A stretch of 64,000 bases of DNA from positions 3,968,001-4,032,000 of the forward strand of contig NZ_CP180351.1 of the NCBI RefSeq assembly GCF_048006345.1, in the 5' to 3' direction. Both the position numbers and the translations under genes were made by a program. The notes beneath the pieces were generated by a model, which was given only the letters and a program-made list of their open reading frames with translations, was not told where the DNA came from and made no database searches. Positions 17,832-25,909 of the stretch are shown here, one piece after another. The stretch's first letter is position 1, and the number at the start of each line of letters is the position of its first letter. The DNA comes from Marivita sp030148515 (GTDB lineage Bacteria > Pseudomonadota > Alphaproteobacteria > Rhodobacterales > Rhodobacteraceae).

Positions 17832-18614
17832 TCAGCCGGTATAGACAAGACGCTCCGCGATCTGCCCGTGCAATTCCGCGCCCGCGCCAATGACACCTGC
17901 CGTTTGCGGTATCGCGTTGTTAAAGCGCAGAAAATCACCTTTGCGATCCGTCACAGTCGCCCCGGCTTCGGACAGGATCAGCGCCCCTGCCGCAATGTCC
18001 CATTCCCAGCTTGGCCGAAACGTCAACATCGCATCATACCGCCCTTGTGCCACCAGACACAGGCGATAGGCGAGCGAGGGACGATGCGACCGGGTAAAGC
18101 CGGGAACGTCCTGACGCCAGTGCTGCGGGTCCATGTTCGGCTTGGTCGCCAGAATGCGAGCAGCGTGAATATCACTGATATCAGAAACACTTAGCCGTTC
18201 TCCGTTGCAGAACGCACCCTGCGCTCTGGAAGCGGAATACAGCAAATCCATTTCCGGAAGGTAAACCACACCCTGCGTGACGAGACCCTGATCGACGACC
18301 GCCAGCGAATGCGCCCAGGTGGTTTCGCCATTGACGAAACTCCGCGTCCCATCAATCGGATCAACAATAAACACCCGTTCCCTGCCCAACCGATCCGGCG
18401 TGTCGCGGGTCTCTTCGCTCAGCCAGCCATAGTCGGGACGCGCCGCTGTCAACGCCTCGCGCAGGGCCTTGTCGACATCGAAATCGGCCTGCGTCACAGG
18501 CCCGGCATCGTCCGCTTTATGCTGAACTTCCAATCCCTTAGCCTTGTGGTAAAGGGCGATCTCGCCCGCTTGGCGCGCAGCGTCGATCAGAAGGTCAAGG
18601 TCACTCTCCGGCAA
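17832..18614 (-). CDS. cysQ: CysQ-like 3'(2'),5'-bisphosphate nucleotidase / inositol monophosphatase family
   Basis: Metal-dependent phosphatase of the inositol monophosphatase superfamily, 260 residues. Metal ligands are visible as SEET (Glu67/68) and DPIDGT (Asp85, Asp88), and WDIAAG near residue 206. The likely substrate is 3'-phosphoadenosine 5'-phosphate from sulfate assimilation, by similarity to CysQ; an inositol-1-phosphatase role is the alternative. The start is TTG 18614, overlapping the end of pmbA by 14 nt; no other in-frame start keeps the N-terminal helix. Probably co-transcribed with pmbA. Confidence 0.85.
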   Translation of the reverse strand: MPESDLDLLIDAARQAGEIALYHKAKGLEVQHKADDAGPVTQADFDVDKALREALTAARPDYGWLSEETRDTPDRLGRERVFIVDPIDGTRSFVNGETTWAHSLAVVDQGLVTQGVVYLPEMDLLYSASRAQGAFCNGERLSVSDISDIHAARILATKPNMDPQHWRQDVPGFTRSHRPSLAYRLCLVAQGRYDAMLTFRPSWEWDIAAGALILSEAGATVTDRKGDFLRFNNAIPQTAGVIGAGAELHGQIAERLVYTG

Positions 18615-19947
18615 GCGTCAGACCTTCCACCAGCAAGGACGGCACCACCCGGCTAAGCCACGGGCGGGCATCGTTGGCGGGCGTCACAGTCCTGAGCATC
18701 TCGATCAGGTTCCCCGCGATCGTCACGCCGCTGACCGGATAGGCGACCTCACCGTTCTCCACCCAGAATCCTGCAGCGCCACGCGAATAATCCCCGGTAT
18801 TGGGGTTGATGGTTGACCCGATCATCGAGGTCACCACAAGCCCCGTTCCCATATCTGCAATGAGCCCCGCCCGGTCTTTAACCCCTTGAGAAAGCGCAAC
18901 ATTCGACACGCTGGGGGAAGGACCTCCCGTTGTGCCGCGCGACGCGTTCGCGGTCGACTGCAGTCCCAGTTTCCGCGCTGTTGCCAGATCCAGCGTCCAC
19001 GTGGTCAGAACGCCATCCTTCACGATGTCCCGTTTCTGTGTCGCCAGTCCTTCAGCATCGAACGGCCGTGACCCGCCGACCCGCACGCGATGCGGATCTT
19101 CCGTCAGGCTAAGTCCTTTTGGCAGAACCTCTTTTCCCATCAGATCCAAGGCCCAGGACGACCGTCGTGCAATCGCCGCGCCGTTGATCGCCATCAGCAG
19201 ATGCCCGATCAGCGAAGACGAAATCCGTTCATCGAACAGCACCGGATACGCCCCCGTTTTGGGCTTGCGCGGGTTCATCCGTTCCAACGTCCGCTCGGCT
19301 GCGGTTTTTCCGATCTCGGCAGGTGACCTCAGATCGCTTTGGAAAATCCGCTGATCCCCGTCGTAATCCCGCTCCATCCCGGTTCCTGTACCCGCGATCG
19401 CAACGCAGGATGTTGACCGGGACGAGCGCTGGTAGCCGCCTGAAAATCCATTGCTTGCAGCAAGATAGACCTCTTGCGACCCATAGCCCGCCGAGGAAGA
19501 AGAGACCTGCGTGATGCCGTCCACCACCAACGCCGCAGCCTCTGCATCGCGCGCGTTCTGTTCCAGTTCGGCTGGTGACGGTTCAGGTGTAGGATCGAAC
19601 AATTCAAGCCAATCGGATGCCCGGTTGTCCGCCAACTGATCTGGGTCCGCCAAGCCCACGTAGGGGTCTTCCGGCGCTTCCCGCGCCATGGCCACGGCGC
19701 GTTCTGCCATCATCGCAAGACTGTCCGCCCGCACATCCGAGGACGACACATTGGCCACCCGTTGACCGACAAGAACCCGGAGCCCGATATCGGTAGACTC
19801 CGACCGTTCCGCCTGTTCCAGAACGCCGCCACGCACGTCGATAGAGATCGAATTGCCCCGGACGGCCAGAACATCAGCGGCATCGGCCCCGGCCTCTTTG
19901 GCGCGCTGCAACAGGCTGTGCGTCAAGTCATCAAGCGAGTTGGTCAT
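18601..19947 (-). CDS. pmbA: TldD/PmbA-family metallopeptidase, PmbA type
   Basis: 448 residues. PmbA (TldE) pairs with TldD in a heterodimeric metalloprotease that processes microcin precursors and CcdA-like peptides. The N-terminal RGNSISIDVRGG and the central-to-C-terminal TldD/PmbA domains (NPNTGDYSRGAAGFWVENG, IAGNLIEML) match the PmbA group, which lacks the HExxxH zinc site of TldD; I see no such motif here. tldD is not in the window. It is upstream of, and overlaps, cysQ. Confidence 0.92.
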   Translation of the reverse strand: MTNSLDDLTHSLLQRAKEAGADAADVLAVRGNSISIDVRGGVLEQAERSESTDIGLRVLVGQRVANVSSSDVRADSLAMMAERAVAMAREAPEDPYVGLADPDQLADNRASDWLELFDPTPEPSPAELEQNARDAEAAALVVDGITQVSSSSAGYGSQEVYLAASNGFSGGYQRSSRSTSCVAIAGTGTGMERDYDGDQRIFQSDLRSPAEIGKTAAERTLERMNPRKPKTGAYPVLFDERISSSLIGHLLMAINGAAIARRSSWALDLMGKEVLPKGLSLTEDPHRVRVGGSRPFDAEGLATQKRDIVKDGVLTTWTLDLATARKLGLQSTANASRGTTGGPSPSVSNVALSQGVKDRAGLIADMGTGLVVTSMIGSTINPNTGDYSRGAAGFWVENGEVAYPVSGVTIAGNLIEMLRTVTPANDARPWLSRVVPSLLVEGLTLAGE

Positions 19948-20013
19948 GGGGTCTCCGATACCAAGTGTCGTGCCGCAAAGAGGTAGAGCGGCCCGCGCAT
20001 CGCCGCAACCCTG

Positions 20014-20781
20014 CTAGCGGTCAAGCGGGGTCACCACGCCCACAATCGGCCCCATCCATCGCCCGAAATCCGACCGGTTCAGCTGTGGCGCATGCAGGCG
20101 CGATATGCTGCCGTCAAGAAACAGCGCGTTCGGCAGGCCGAGGTCGTCGCGGAAGATGCGCCCAAATTCATGGAACGTAACCGACTGATCGGAAATGACA
20201 AAAACTACCCGTGTGCCATCTTCTGAGGTGCCCACCCCATTGCGGATATAGCGCGAGTCGCTGTCTTCAAGGAACCTCGGGTGCAGATCGCCGTCGATGA
20301 CGAGCATCGGGCCGGACTGCGTGGCATAGCGGCAATTCGGGCGCTCCGCCTCGTAGGCAAGGGTTTCGATCACATCAGCGCGTCCATCGCCGATGCAGAA
20401 GATGCCGTTGGGCAGCAACCCGAAATTGCCCGGTCCCGCATTGGGGATCACCCGCATGATTTCGGTACCGTCCTCGACATAATGCCCAACGGGAGAGCGG
20501 TCGTCGTGATACATTCCGGCGTTCATGCCGAAGGTCAGCGTCTTGCCTTGCTCGGCTAATGCACCTTCGATTGTCGAAAATTGTCCGTATTTCTCACCCG
20601 ACGGGGCGTCGAGGAACAGCCGAAGGTCATCGACACGTGGATCAACCTCGCAAGCGGTGTACGCCAACCCGTCGAACACGCGTTCCGCGCAGGTGACATC
20701 CGCCTGCACAGCCAAACCAGACAGGGCAAAAAGACCACAGGCCGCAAGCGTGGTCTTAGCTTTCGATGTCACGACGCACAT
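20014..20781 (-). CDS. Exported phosphodiester glycosidase-like protein (NAGPA / DUF2233 family)
   Basis: About 255 residues. The N-terminal signal peptide ends near LSGLAVQA; the mature part carries the phosphodiester-glycosidase family pattern: FGMNAGMYHDDRSPVGHYVE, GNFGLLPNGIF, ATQSGPMLVIDG, RNGVGTSEDG and NALFLDGSISR. The relative of known function is the mammalian enzyme that uncovers mannose-6-phosphate; the bacterial substrate is unknown, perhaps a surface glycopolymer. ATG 20781 lies close after an AGGA and overlaps the rbfA end by 26 nt; GTG 20772 is an alternative start. Confidence 0.8.
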   Translation of the reverse strand: MCVVTSKAKTTLAACGLFALSGLAVQADVTCAERVFDGLAYTACEVDPRVDDLRLFLDAPSGEKYGQFSTIEGALAEQGKTLTFGMNAGMYHDDRSPVGHYVEDGTEIMRVIPNAGPGNFGLLPNGIFCIGDGRADVIETLAYEAERPNCRYATQSGPMLVIDGDLHPRFLEDSDSRYIRNGVGTSEDGTRVVFVISDQSVTFHEFGRIFRDDLGLPNALFLDGSISRLHAPQLNRSDFGRWMGPIVGVVTPLDR

Positions 20782-21151
20782 TATCCTGCTCGAACATGCG
20801 GCGGGTGTCGTCCAATCGATCAAACGTATCATCCAGTTTGAACCGCAGCTCGGGCGAGAATTTCAGCGTGAGGTTCTTTGAAACCGCGCGGCGCAATTCG
20901 CCGCGATTGCGGTTGAGAAGCTCCAGAATGTCGTCCTGACCCTTCCCACCCAGCGGCACCACATAGGCGGTTGCCACACGCAGGTCGGGCGACGTGCGCA
21001 CCTCACCCACGGTGATGGAGTAACGGTTCAGGTCGGGATCGTGAATATCTCCGCGTGCCAGCACATCGGACAATGTGCGCCGGATCAATTCACCCACACG
21101 CAGCTGACGCTGGCTGGGTCCCTCAGAGATGTGAGATCGGTTTTTTGCCAT
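20756..21151 (-). CDS. rbfA: 30S ribosome-binding factor RbfA
   Basis: RbfA binds the 30S subunit and helps 16S rRNA 5'-end maturation, notably in the cold. The protein (131 residues) begins MAKNRSHISEGPSQRQLRVG, then VGEVRTSPDLRVATAYV and LRFKLDDTFD, the KH-like core of the family. The frame is open well upstream, across dapB, but the ATG at 21151 is the family start. It is divergent from dapB with 84 bp between starts, and overlaps the exported glycosidase-like gene downstream. It is not in the nusA-infB operon here. Confidence 0.94.
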   Translation of the reverse strand: MAKNRSHISEGPSQRQLRVGELIRRTLSDVLARGDIHDPDLNRYSITVGEVRTSPDLRVATAYVVPLGGKGQDDILELLNRNRGELRRAVSKNLTLKFSPELRFKLDDTFDRLDDTRRMFEQDNVRRDIES

Positions 21152-21235
21152 ATCCGGCACATAAGCGGTCTGGCGGCCTTTGCCAAGCAGAGGGTCAACC
21201 GCTATTGAGGCGGAAATCCACTTGCGGAGAATATC

Positions 21236-22057
21236 ATGAGCGAAGAAATCGGGGTCGTCGTGACCGGAGTGTCCGGGCGCATGGGGCAGATGCTTGTCAC
21301 CGAGATCGCCAAACATCCCCGGATGCACCTTGCCGGGGCGATAGAACGCGCAGGCCATGATTGGCTCGGCAAAGACGTGGGCACCGCGATGGGTGGCGCG
21401 GGCATGGGTGTGACGGTCACGGATGATCCTCTCGATTGTTTTGCCCGAGCGCAGGCAGTGATCGACTTTACGGCGCCAGCAGCGACAGTGGCCTTTGCCG
21501 AATTGGCGGCGCAGGCGCGTGCCGTGCATGTGATCGGAACCACCGGTCTGTCGGATGACGATCTGACCAAGATCAAGGCCGCTGCGCGTCACGCTGTTGT
21601 CGTGCGCGCGGGCAACATGAGCCTTGGCGTCAACCTGCTCACCGTGTTGACCCGCAAGGTCGCTGCGGCGCTGGACGAGGACTACGACATCGAGGTGATC
21701 GAATATCACCACAACCAGAAGGTCGATGCGCCTTCTGGCACAGCTCTGATGCTGGGCGAAGCGGCAGCCGAAGGACGCGGCGTTGATCTGCGCGATGTGT
21801 CCGACCGCGGGCGGGATGGTATGACCGGGGCGCGCAAGCGGGGCGATATCGGCTTCAGCGCCATTCGGGGTGGCGACATCGTTGGCGAACACGACGTACT
21901 TTTTGCCGCCGCTGGCGAGCGGATCATCCTGCGCCACGTTGCCAGCGACCGCGCGCTGTTTGCGCGGGGGGCTTTGAAGGCGGCGCTTTGGGGGCAGGAC
22001 AAGGCACCCGGCGAATACGACATGCTGGATGTCCTGGGCTTGTCCGACGAGGCGTGA
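21236..22057 (+). CDS. dapB: 4-hydroxy-tetrahydrodipicolinate reductase
   Basis: Second committed enzyme of the diaminopimelate/lysine pathway, reducing the product of DapA (dapA is at 31.5 kb). The 273-residue protein has the NAD(P)-binding GVSGRMGQ at about residue 10, VIGTTGLSDDD, the catalytic signature EYHHNQKVDAPSGTA and the C-terminal RAxFARGAL-like helix. ATG 21236. The operon seems monocistronic; the next gene begins 83 bp later. Confidence 0.97.
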   Translation: MSEEIGVVVTGVSGRMGQMLVTEIAKHPRMHLAGAIERAGHDWLGKDVGTAMGGAGMGVTVTDDPLDCFARAQAVIDFTAPAATVAFAELAAQARAVHVIGTTGLSDDDLTKIKAAARHAVVVRAGNMSLGVNLLTVLTRKVAAALDEDYDIEVIEYHHNQKVDAPSGTALMLGEAAAEGRGVDLRDVSDRGRDGMTGARKRGDIGFSAIRGGDIVGEHDVLFAAAGERIILRHVASDRALFARGALKAALWGQDKAPGEYDMLDVLGLSDEA

Positions 22058-22140
22058 TCACGCCAGTGTGACGGAACCCAACTGATCCAATCCTGCATTC
22101 TCCACGTATGTTCTGACAGTAATGTTGCCCGGAGGATGTC

Positions 22141-22503
22141 ATGTCGAATCGTATCGTCGCTGCTGTTGCCGTCGCTGCCGCTTTTCTGGTGCCGCAGGCC
22201 GCTGCAGCCGAATTGAAGCGCATCGAGGACAAGTCTGAATTCGTTCGATTGGTCGAGGGCAAAACCCTGTCGCGGCCTTTGGTGCGTCTGAACGTGACAT
22301 CGGATGGCAAGATTTCGGGTCGCGGCGCGACTTGGGACGTGACCGGATCGTGGGACTGGAAGAACGGCTTCTTCTGCCGTGACCTGAACTGGGGCGGGGA
22401 TGACCTTGGCTATAACTGCCAGGCGGTTCTCGCCAACGGGTCCGAGATGCGGTTCATTGCAGACCAAGGCGCGGGTCAGGCTGCGGATTTCCGTCTGCGC
22501 TGA
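22141..22503 (+). CDS. Small secreted protein of unknown function
   Basis: 120 residues with a signal peptide (MSNRIVAAVAVAAAFLVPQAAAA). The mature part has a pattern DGKISGRGATWDVTGSWDWKNGFFCRDLNWGGDDLGYNCQ (given in part: ISGRGATWDVTG, GFFCRDLNWG), with two cysteines that could pair. Many tryptophans and glycines suggest a small beta-sandwich or barrel. I do not recognise a function. Its closeness to dapB should not be read as a role in lysine synthesis. ATG 22141, preceded by CGGAGGATGTC, gives a good ribosome site. Confidence 0.75.
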   Translation: MSNRIVAAVAVAAAFLVPQAAAAELKRIEDKSEFVRLVEGKTLSRPLVRLNVTSDGKISGRGATWDVTGSWDWKNGFFCRDLNWGGDDLGYNCQAVLANGSEMRFIADQGAGQAADFRLR

Positions 22504-22506
22504 CGC

Positions 22507-22689
22507 TCAGAAGTCGATCGCGAGACCGCCCTTTTCCCAATCGCCATAGCGCACCGGCTCGGGGCCGTCGCGGCCTCCCAATTCTTTCGGAAGAGGTTTT
22601 TCCGCGTCCGCTTTTCTCCGGCGTTCTTCGGCTTCGGCCAAGGCACGCTGGGCGGCGGGGGGCAGGTCTTTGGGTGTTTCGGAACTCAT
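22507..22689 (-). CDS. DUF1674 / SDHAF4-like succinate dehydrogenase assembly factor
   Basis: 60-residue protein that matches the SDHAF4 (Sdh8, DUF1674) family: a short helical Lys/Glu/Ala-rich N-terminal part, then the conserved C-terminal block GGRDGPEPVRYGDWEKGG ending in DF. In eukaryotes SDHAF4 binds flavinylated SdhA and shields it before complex II assembly; a similar role in alphaproteobacteria is likely but inferred. It is divergent from rsmB. Confidence 0.88.
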   Translation of the reverse strand: MSSETPKDLPPAAQRALAEAEERRRKADAEKPLPKELGGRDGPEPVRYGDWEKGGLAIDF

Positions 22690-22769
22690 CGCGGTCTTCC
22701 ATATCGTTCATGATTGATATACGCGCCTCCCGGTCCGGGACAACCCCGGCCCGTTTGCAGGAGTGGCCC

Positions 22770-24050
22770 TTGCCCGCACCCACATCACCCCGGCTCGTCG
22801 CGCTGGATGGTCTGAGCCAGATCATCGGGGAAGGGCGCATGTTGTCAGATGTCATCAGCGATCCCGTCTGGCAGGACCTGACGCCGCCTGTACGCGCGAC
22901 GGCTCAGCGGCTGATCTCGGAAACGCTGCGATACCTCGGGCGGGCCGATCATCTTCTGACGTCGCACCTGAATCGACAGCCGCCGTTGCGCGTGATGAAC
23001 CTGCTGCGCATGGCAACGGTCGAGTTCATGACCGGGGGTGCCGCGCATGGTGTGGTGAACGAGGCCGTCAAACTTGCGGGTCGCACGAAGAAAACCGCAC
23101 CCATGAAGGGGCTGGTCAACGCGGTTCTGCGCAAGATCACCGCGATGGAGGTGGCTGTGTGGGACGTGGCCCCCGACACGATGCTGCCGAAATGGCTGCG
23201 CCCCAAGCTGGCAAAGGCATGGAGCAAATCTGTGGTTGCACAGATCGAACGGGCCCATGCCGTGCCGCCACCGGTTGATCTTTCGGTCAAAGAGGACGCG
23301 GCAGGCTGGGCGGAAAAGCTGGGTGGCACGGTTCTTCCGACAGGGTCTGTTCGGTTGACCGCCCGTGGACAGGTTTCGGCGCTTCCGGGGTTCGAGTCCG
23401 GAGAGTGGTGGGTGCAGGATGCTGCTGCCGCAGTGCCGGTCCAACTCCTTGGCGACGTTGCAGGAAAACGCGTGCTCGACATTTGCGCCGCTCCCGGTGG
23501 AAAGACGATGCAGCTTGCAGCGAAAGGTGCGGATGTGACCGCGCTGGATATCTCCGAGGCCCGCATGGCGCGGCTGACCGAAAACCTGACCCGGGCCAAG
23601 CTGACCGCAAAGACCGTGATCGCCGATGCGCTGACCTATGAGGATGGTCTGTTCGATGCGATCCTGCTGGACGCGCCTTGCTCGGCGACAGGCACCATCC
23701 GTCGGCACCCCGACCTGCCATATGTCAAGACGCAGACCGGAATCGACGATCTGGTCAATCTGCAGCGCGCGTTGCTGACCCGTGCGATTGGGCAGATCGC
23801 ACTGCAGGGAACCCTTGTTTATTGCACGTGCAGCCTGTTGCGCGAAGAGGGCGAAGATCAGATCAAATGGCTCTTGGCCCAGAGTGACGAGGTCGAAATC
23901 AAGACCCCGAACGCCCCCGGTCTGGACCCGAATTGGATCAGCCCAGAGGGCGGTGTGCGCCTGCGGCCGGACTACTGGCCCGAGCTTGGCGGTATGGATG
24001 GATTTTACATGGCGATTTTGCAGCGCAAGGGCGAACAGCTGCCGGTATGA
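22770..24050 (+). CDS. rsmB: 16S rRNA (cytosine-5-)-methyltransferase RsmB (Sun family)
   Basis: RsmB methylates C967 of 16S rRNA. The N-terminal NusB-like domain (about 10-130) is followed by the SAM-binding fold with DICAAPGGKTMQLA and the two cysteine motifs LLDAPCSATGTIRRHPD and VYCTCSLLREEG (catalytic and release Cys). Start: TTG 22770 has GGAG six bases upstream and leaves room for the promoter of the divergent DUF1674 gene. An in-frame ATG at 22710 has no ribosome site; it would add 20 residues. The product is about 426 residues, normal for alphaproteobacterial RsmB. Confidence 0.9.
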   Translation: MPAPTSPRLVALDGLSQIIGEGRMLSDVISDPVWQDLTPPVRATAQRLISETLRYLGRADHLLTSHLNRQPPLRVMNLLRMATVEFMTGGAAHGVVNEAVKLAGRTKKTAPMKGLVNAVLRKITAMEVAVWDVAPDTMLPKWLRPKLAKAWSKSVVAQIERAHAVPPPVDLSVKEDAAGWAEKLGGTVLPTGSVRLTARGQVSALPGFESGEWWVQDAAAAVPVQLLGDVAGKRVLDICAAPGGKTMQLAAKGADVTALDISEARMARLTENLTRAKLTAKTVIADALTYEDGLFDAILLDAPCSATGTIRRHPDLPYVKTQTGIDDLVNLQRALLTRAIGQIALQGTLVYCTCSLLREEGEDQIKWLLAQSDEVEIKTPNAPGLDPNWISPEGGVRLRPDYWPELGGMDGFYMAILQRKGEQLPV

Positions 24051-24104
24051 CATTTGCACCGTGACTCAATTCACTCGCGAGGCTATGGTGTCAGCATAAG
24101 AACG

Positions 24105-24120
24105 CTTGCGTAAACGCAAG
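24105..24120. repeat. Perfect dyad in the leader of the heparinase-like gene
   Basis: CTTGCG-TAAA-CGCAAG, a 6-bp stem with a 4-nt loop, 15 bp before the ATG and just upstream of the GAGG ribosome site. It could be an operator or an RNA hairpin that affects translation. No T-run follows, so it is not a terminator. Confidence 0.4.
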
Positions 24121-24135
24121 ACAGAGGCAGAGCTG

Positions 24136-25887
24136 ATGTTCCGACTGGACGCTGCAAAACGGGCGCAGGCCCGGATTTTGAACCGTGTTCACGCACGACT
24201 GTCCACGCGTGCCAAGCCCGCAACCGCCTTTGTCGCTCAGCCTGAACCCCGAACCGTCGGGTCTTATGCGCGCGGTCGGCAGCTCACGGCAGGAAATCTG
24301 CTTTTCGCGGGACATCTTGTCGAAGCGCCCGGTGCGATCCTGTGGGACATCACGCCTCCGGACGATGTGTTTCTCGAAGAAATCCATGGGTTTGTCTGGC
24401 TCGACGACATGGCCAGTGTCGGAGATGCGGCAACCCGAAAGACCGCGCAAAGCTGGCTGTTCGAATGGATTGCCCGATATGGGAACGGGTCCGGCCCCGG
24501 CTGGACGCCCGAACTGGCAGGACGGCGGGTCATCAGGTGGCTGCATCATGCGATCTTTGTGCTGGGTGGGTGCACACCGGAACAATCGCGGGCGTTTTTC
24601 CGGTCGATTGCGCAGCAGACAATCTTTCTCAACCGTCGCTGGCACAGCTCCGCGCCCGGGCTCCCCCGGTTCGAAGCGCTGACGGGGTTGATCTCGGCCG
24701 GGTTGTCCTTGCAAGGGATGGAAGCGCAGGCCGATCCCGCGATCAAGGCACTGGGTCAGGAATGTGCGCGTCAGATCAACGAGGCAGGTGGCATTCCGAC
24801 CCGCAATCCAGAAGAATTGCTGGAGGTCTGTACGCTCTTGATCTGGGCGCGGGATGCGCTTGAGGACACCGCGCGGTCGCCGGAAATGGCGCATATCCAG
24901 GCGATCACCCGGATCGTGCCGACCCTGCGCGCATTGCGCCATGCCGATGGCGGGCTGGCGCGGTTTCACGGCGGTGGGCGTGGTGTCGAAGGACGGTTGG
25001 ACACCGCATTGGCGGCTGCCGGAACCAAGGCGCAGGCGGCCAAGGGGTTGGCTATGGGTTATGCACGTCTGTCCGGCGGGCGCACGACGATGGTGATCGA
25101 CGCGGCGGCCCCGCCAAGCGGGCAGGCCAGTTTCAACGCCCACGCCTCGACCCTCGCGTTCGAGCTGACCTCTGGGCGGCGTCCGTTGATCGTCAATTGC
25201 GGATCCGGATCGACCTTTGGCGAAGACTGGCGCAGGGCGGGGCGCGCAACACCGTCACATTCGACGCTGTGCCTTGATGGGTTCTCAAGCTCTCGGTTGG
25301 GCAGCACGTCACGGATCGGGTCCATTGAGCGGGAGCTGTTGGACGACATCCCCAAAGGTGTGCCGGTCGAACTGTCCCGCGCCACGGATGGCGCGCGGTT
25401 CGAAGGCGGGCATGATGGCTATCTCAAGACGCACGGGCTGACTCATGCACGCATATTGGAACTGACTTTTGATGGCCGCGGCGTGGTGGGGGAAGATCTG
25501 CTGATCGCCCTCGATACCCCGGCAAAGGCGCGTTTCGATCAAAAGCTCGAAGACAGCCGACTTGCGGGCATTCCCTTCGACATCCGTTTCCATCTCCATC
25601 CCGAGGTCGACACCGCCATCGACATGAATGGAACTGCTGTCAGCATGGCGTTGCGCAGTGGTGAGATCTGGGTGTTCCGCTTTGAAGGGCGCTGTGATCT
25701 TGCGCTGGAACCTTCCGTTTATCTCGAAAAAGGCAGATTGCGGCCGCGCGCGACCAAACAGATCGTTTTATCTGCCCGCGCAATGGAGTATGCGACCCGC
25801 GTTCGCTGGTCGCTGGCGAAGGCCCAGGAAACCGCAATCGCGGTCCGGGACCTTGTTCAGGACGATGCGACAGAGCTGCTGAACTGA
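24136..25887 (+). CDS. Heparinase II/III-family protein
   Basis: 583 residues. The N-terminal half is alpha-helical (toroid-like, with TAGNLLFAGHLV and WLFEWIARYGNGSGPGWTPE), and the C-terminal half carries the heparinase II/III beta-sandwich (FNAHASTLAFELTSGRRPLI, THARILELTFDGRG). In other bacteria these enzymes cleave acidic polysaccharides by beta-elimination. No signal peptide is visible, so it may be cytoplasmic or exported by another route. ATG 24136 has GAGG eight bases upstream; an in-frame TTG at 24106 is less likely. The fixed place between rsmB and purH suggests a core rather than accessory role. Confidence 0.85.
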   Translation: MFRLDAAKRAQARILNRVHARLSTRAKPATAFVAQPEPRTVGSYARGRQLTAGNLLFAGHLVEAPGAILWDITPPDDVFLEEIHGFVWLDDMASVGDAATRKTAQSWLFEWIARYGNGSGPGWTPELAGRRVIRWLHHAIFVLGGCTPEQSRAFFRSIAQQTIFLNRRWHSSAPGLPRFEALTGLISAGLSLQGMEAQADPAIKALGQECARQINEAGGIPTRNPEELLEVCTLLIWARDALEDTARSPEMAHIQAITRIVPTLRALRHADGGLARFHGGGRGVEGRLDTALAAAGTKAQAAKGLAMGYARLSGGRTTMVIDAAAPPSGQASFNAHASTLAFELTSGRRPLIVNCGSGSTFGEDWRRAGRATPSHSTLCLDGFSSSRLGSTSRIGSIERELLDDIPKGVPVELSRATDGARFEGGHDGYLKTHGLTHARILELTFDGRGVVGEDLLIALDTPAKARFDQKLEDSRLAGIPFDIRFHLHPEVDTAIDMNGTAVSMALRSGEIWVFRFEGRCDLALEPSVYLEKGRLRPRATKQIVLSARAMEYATRVRWSLAKAQETAIAVRDLVQDDATELLN

Positions 25888-25909
25888 ACTTCTGGGACCT
25901 ATCGCTGCC

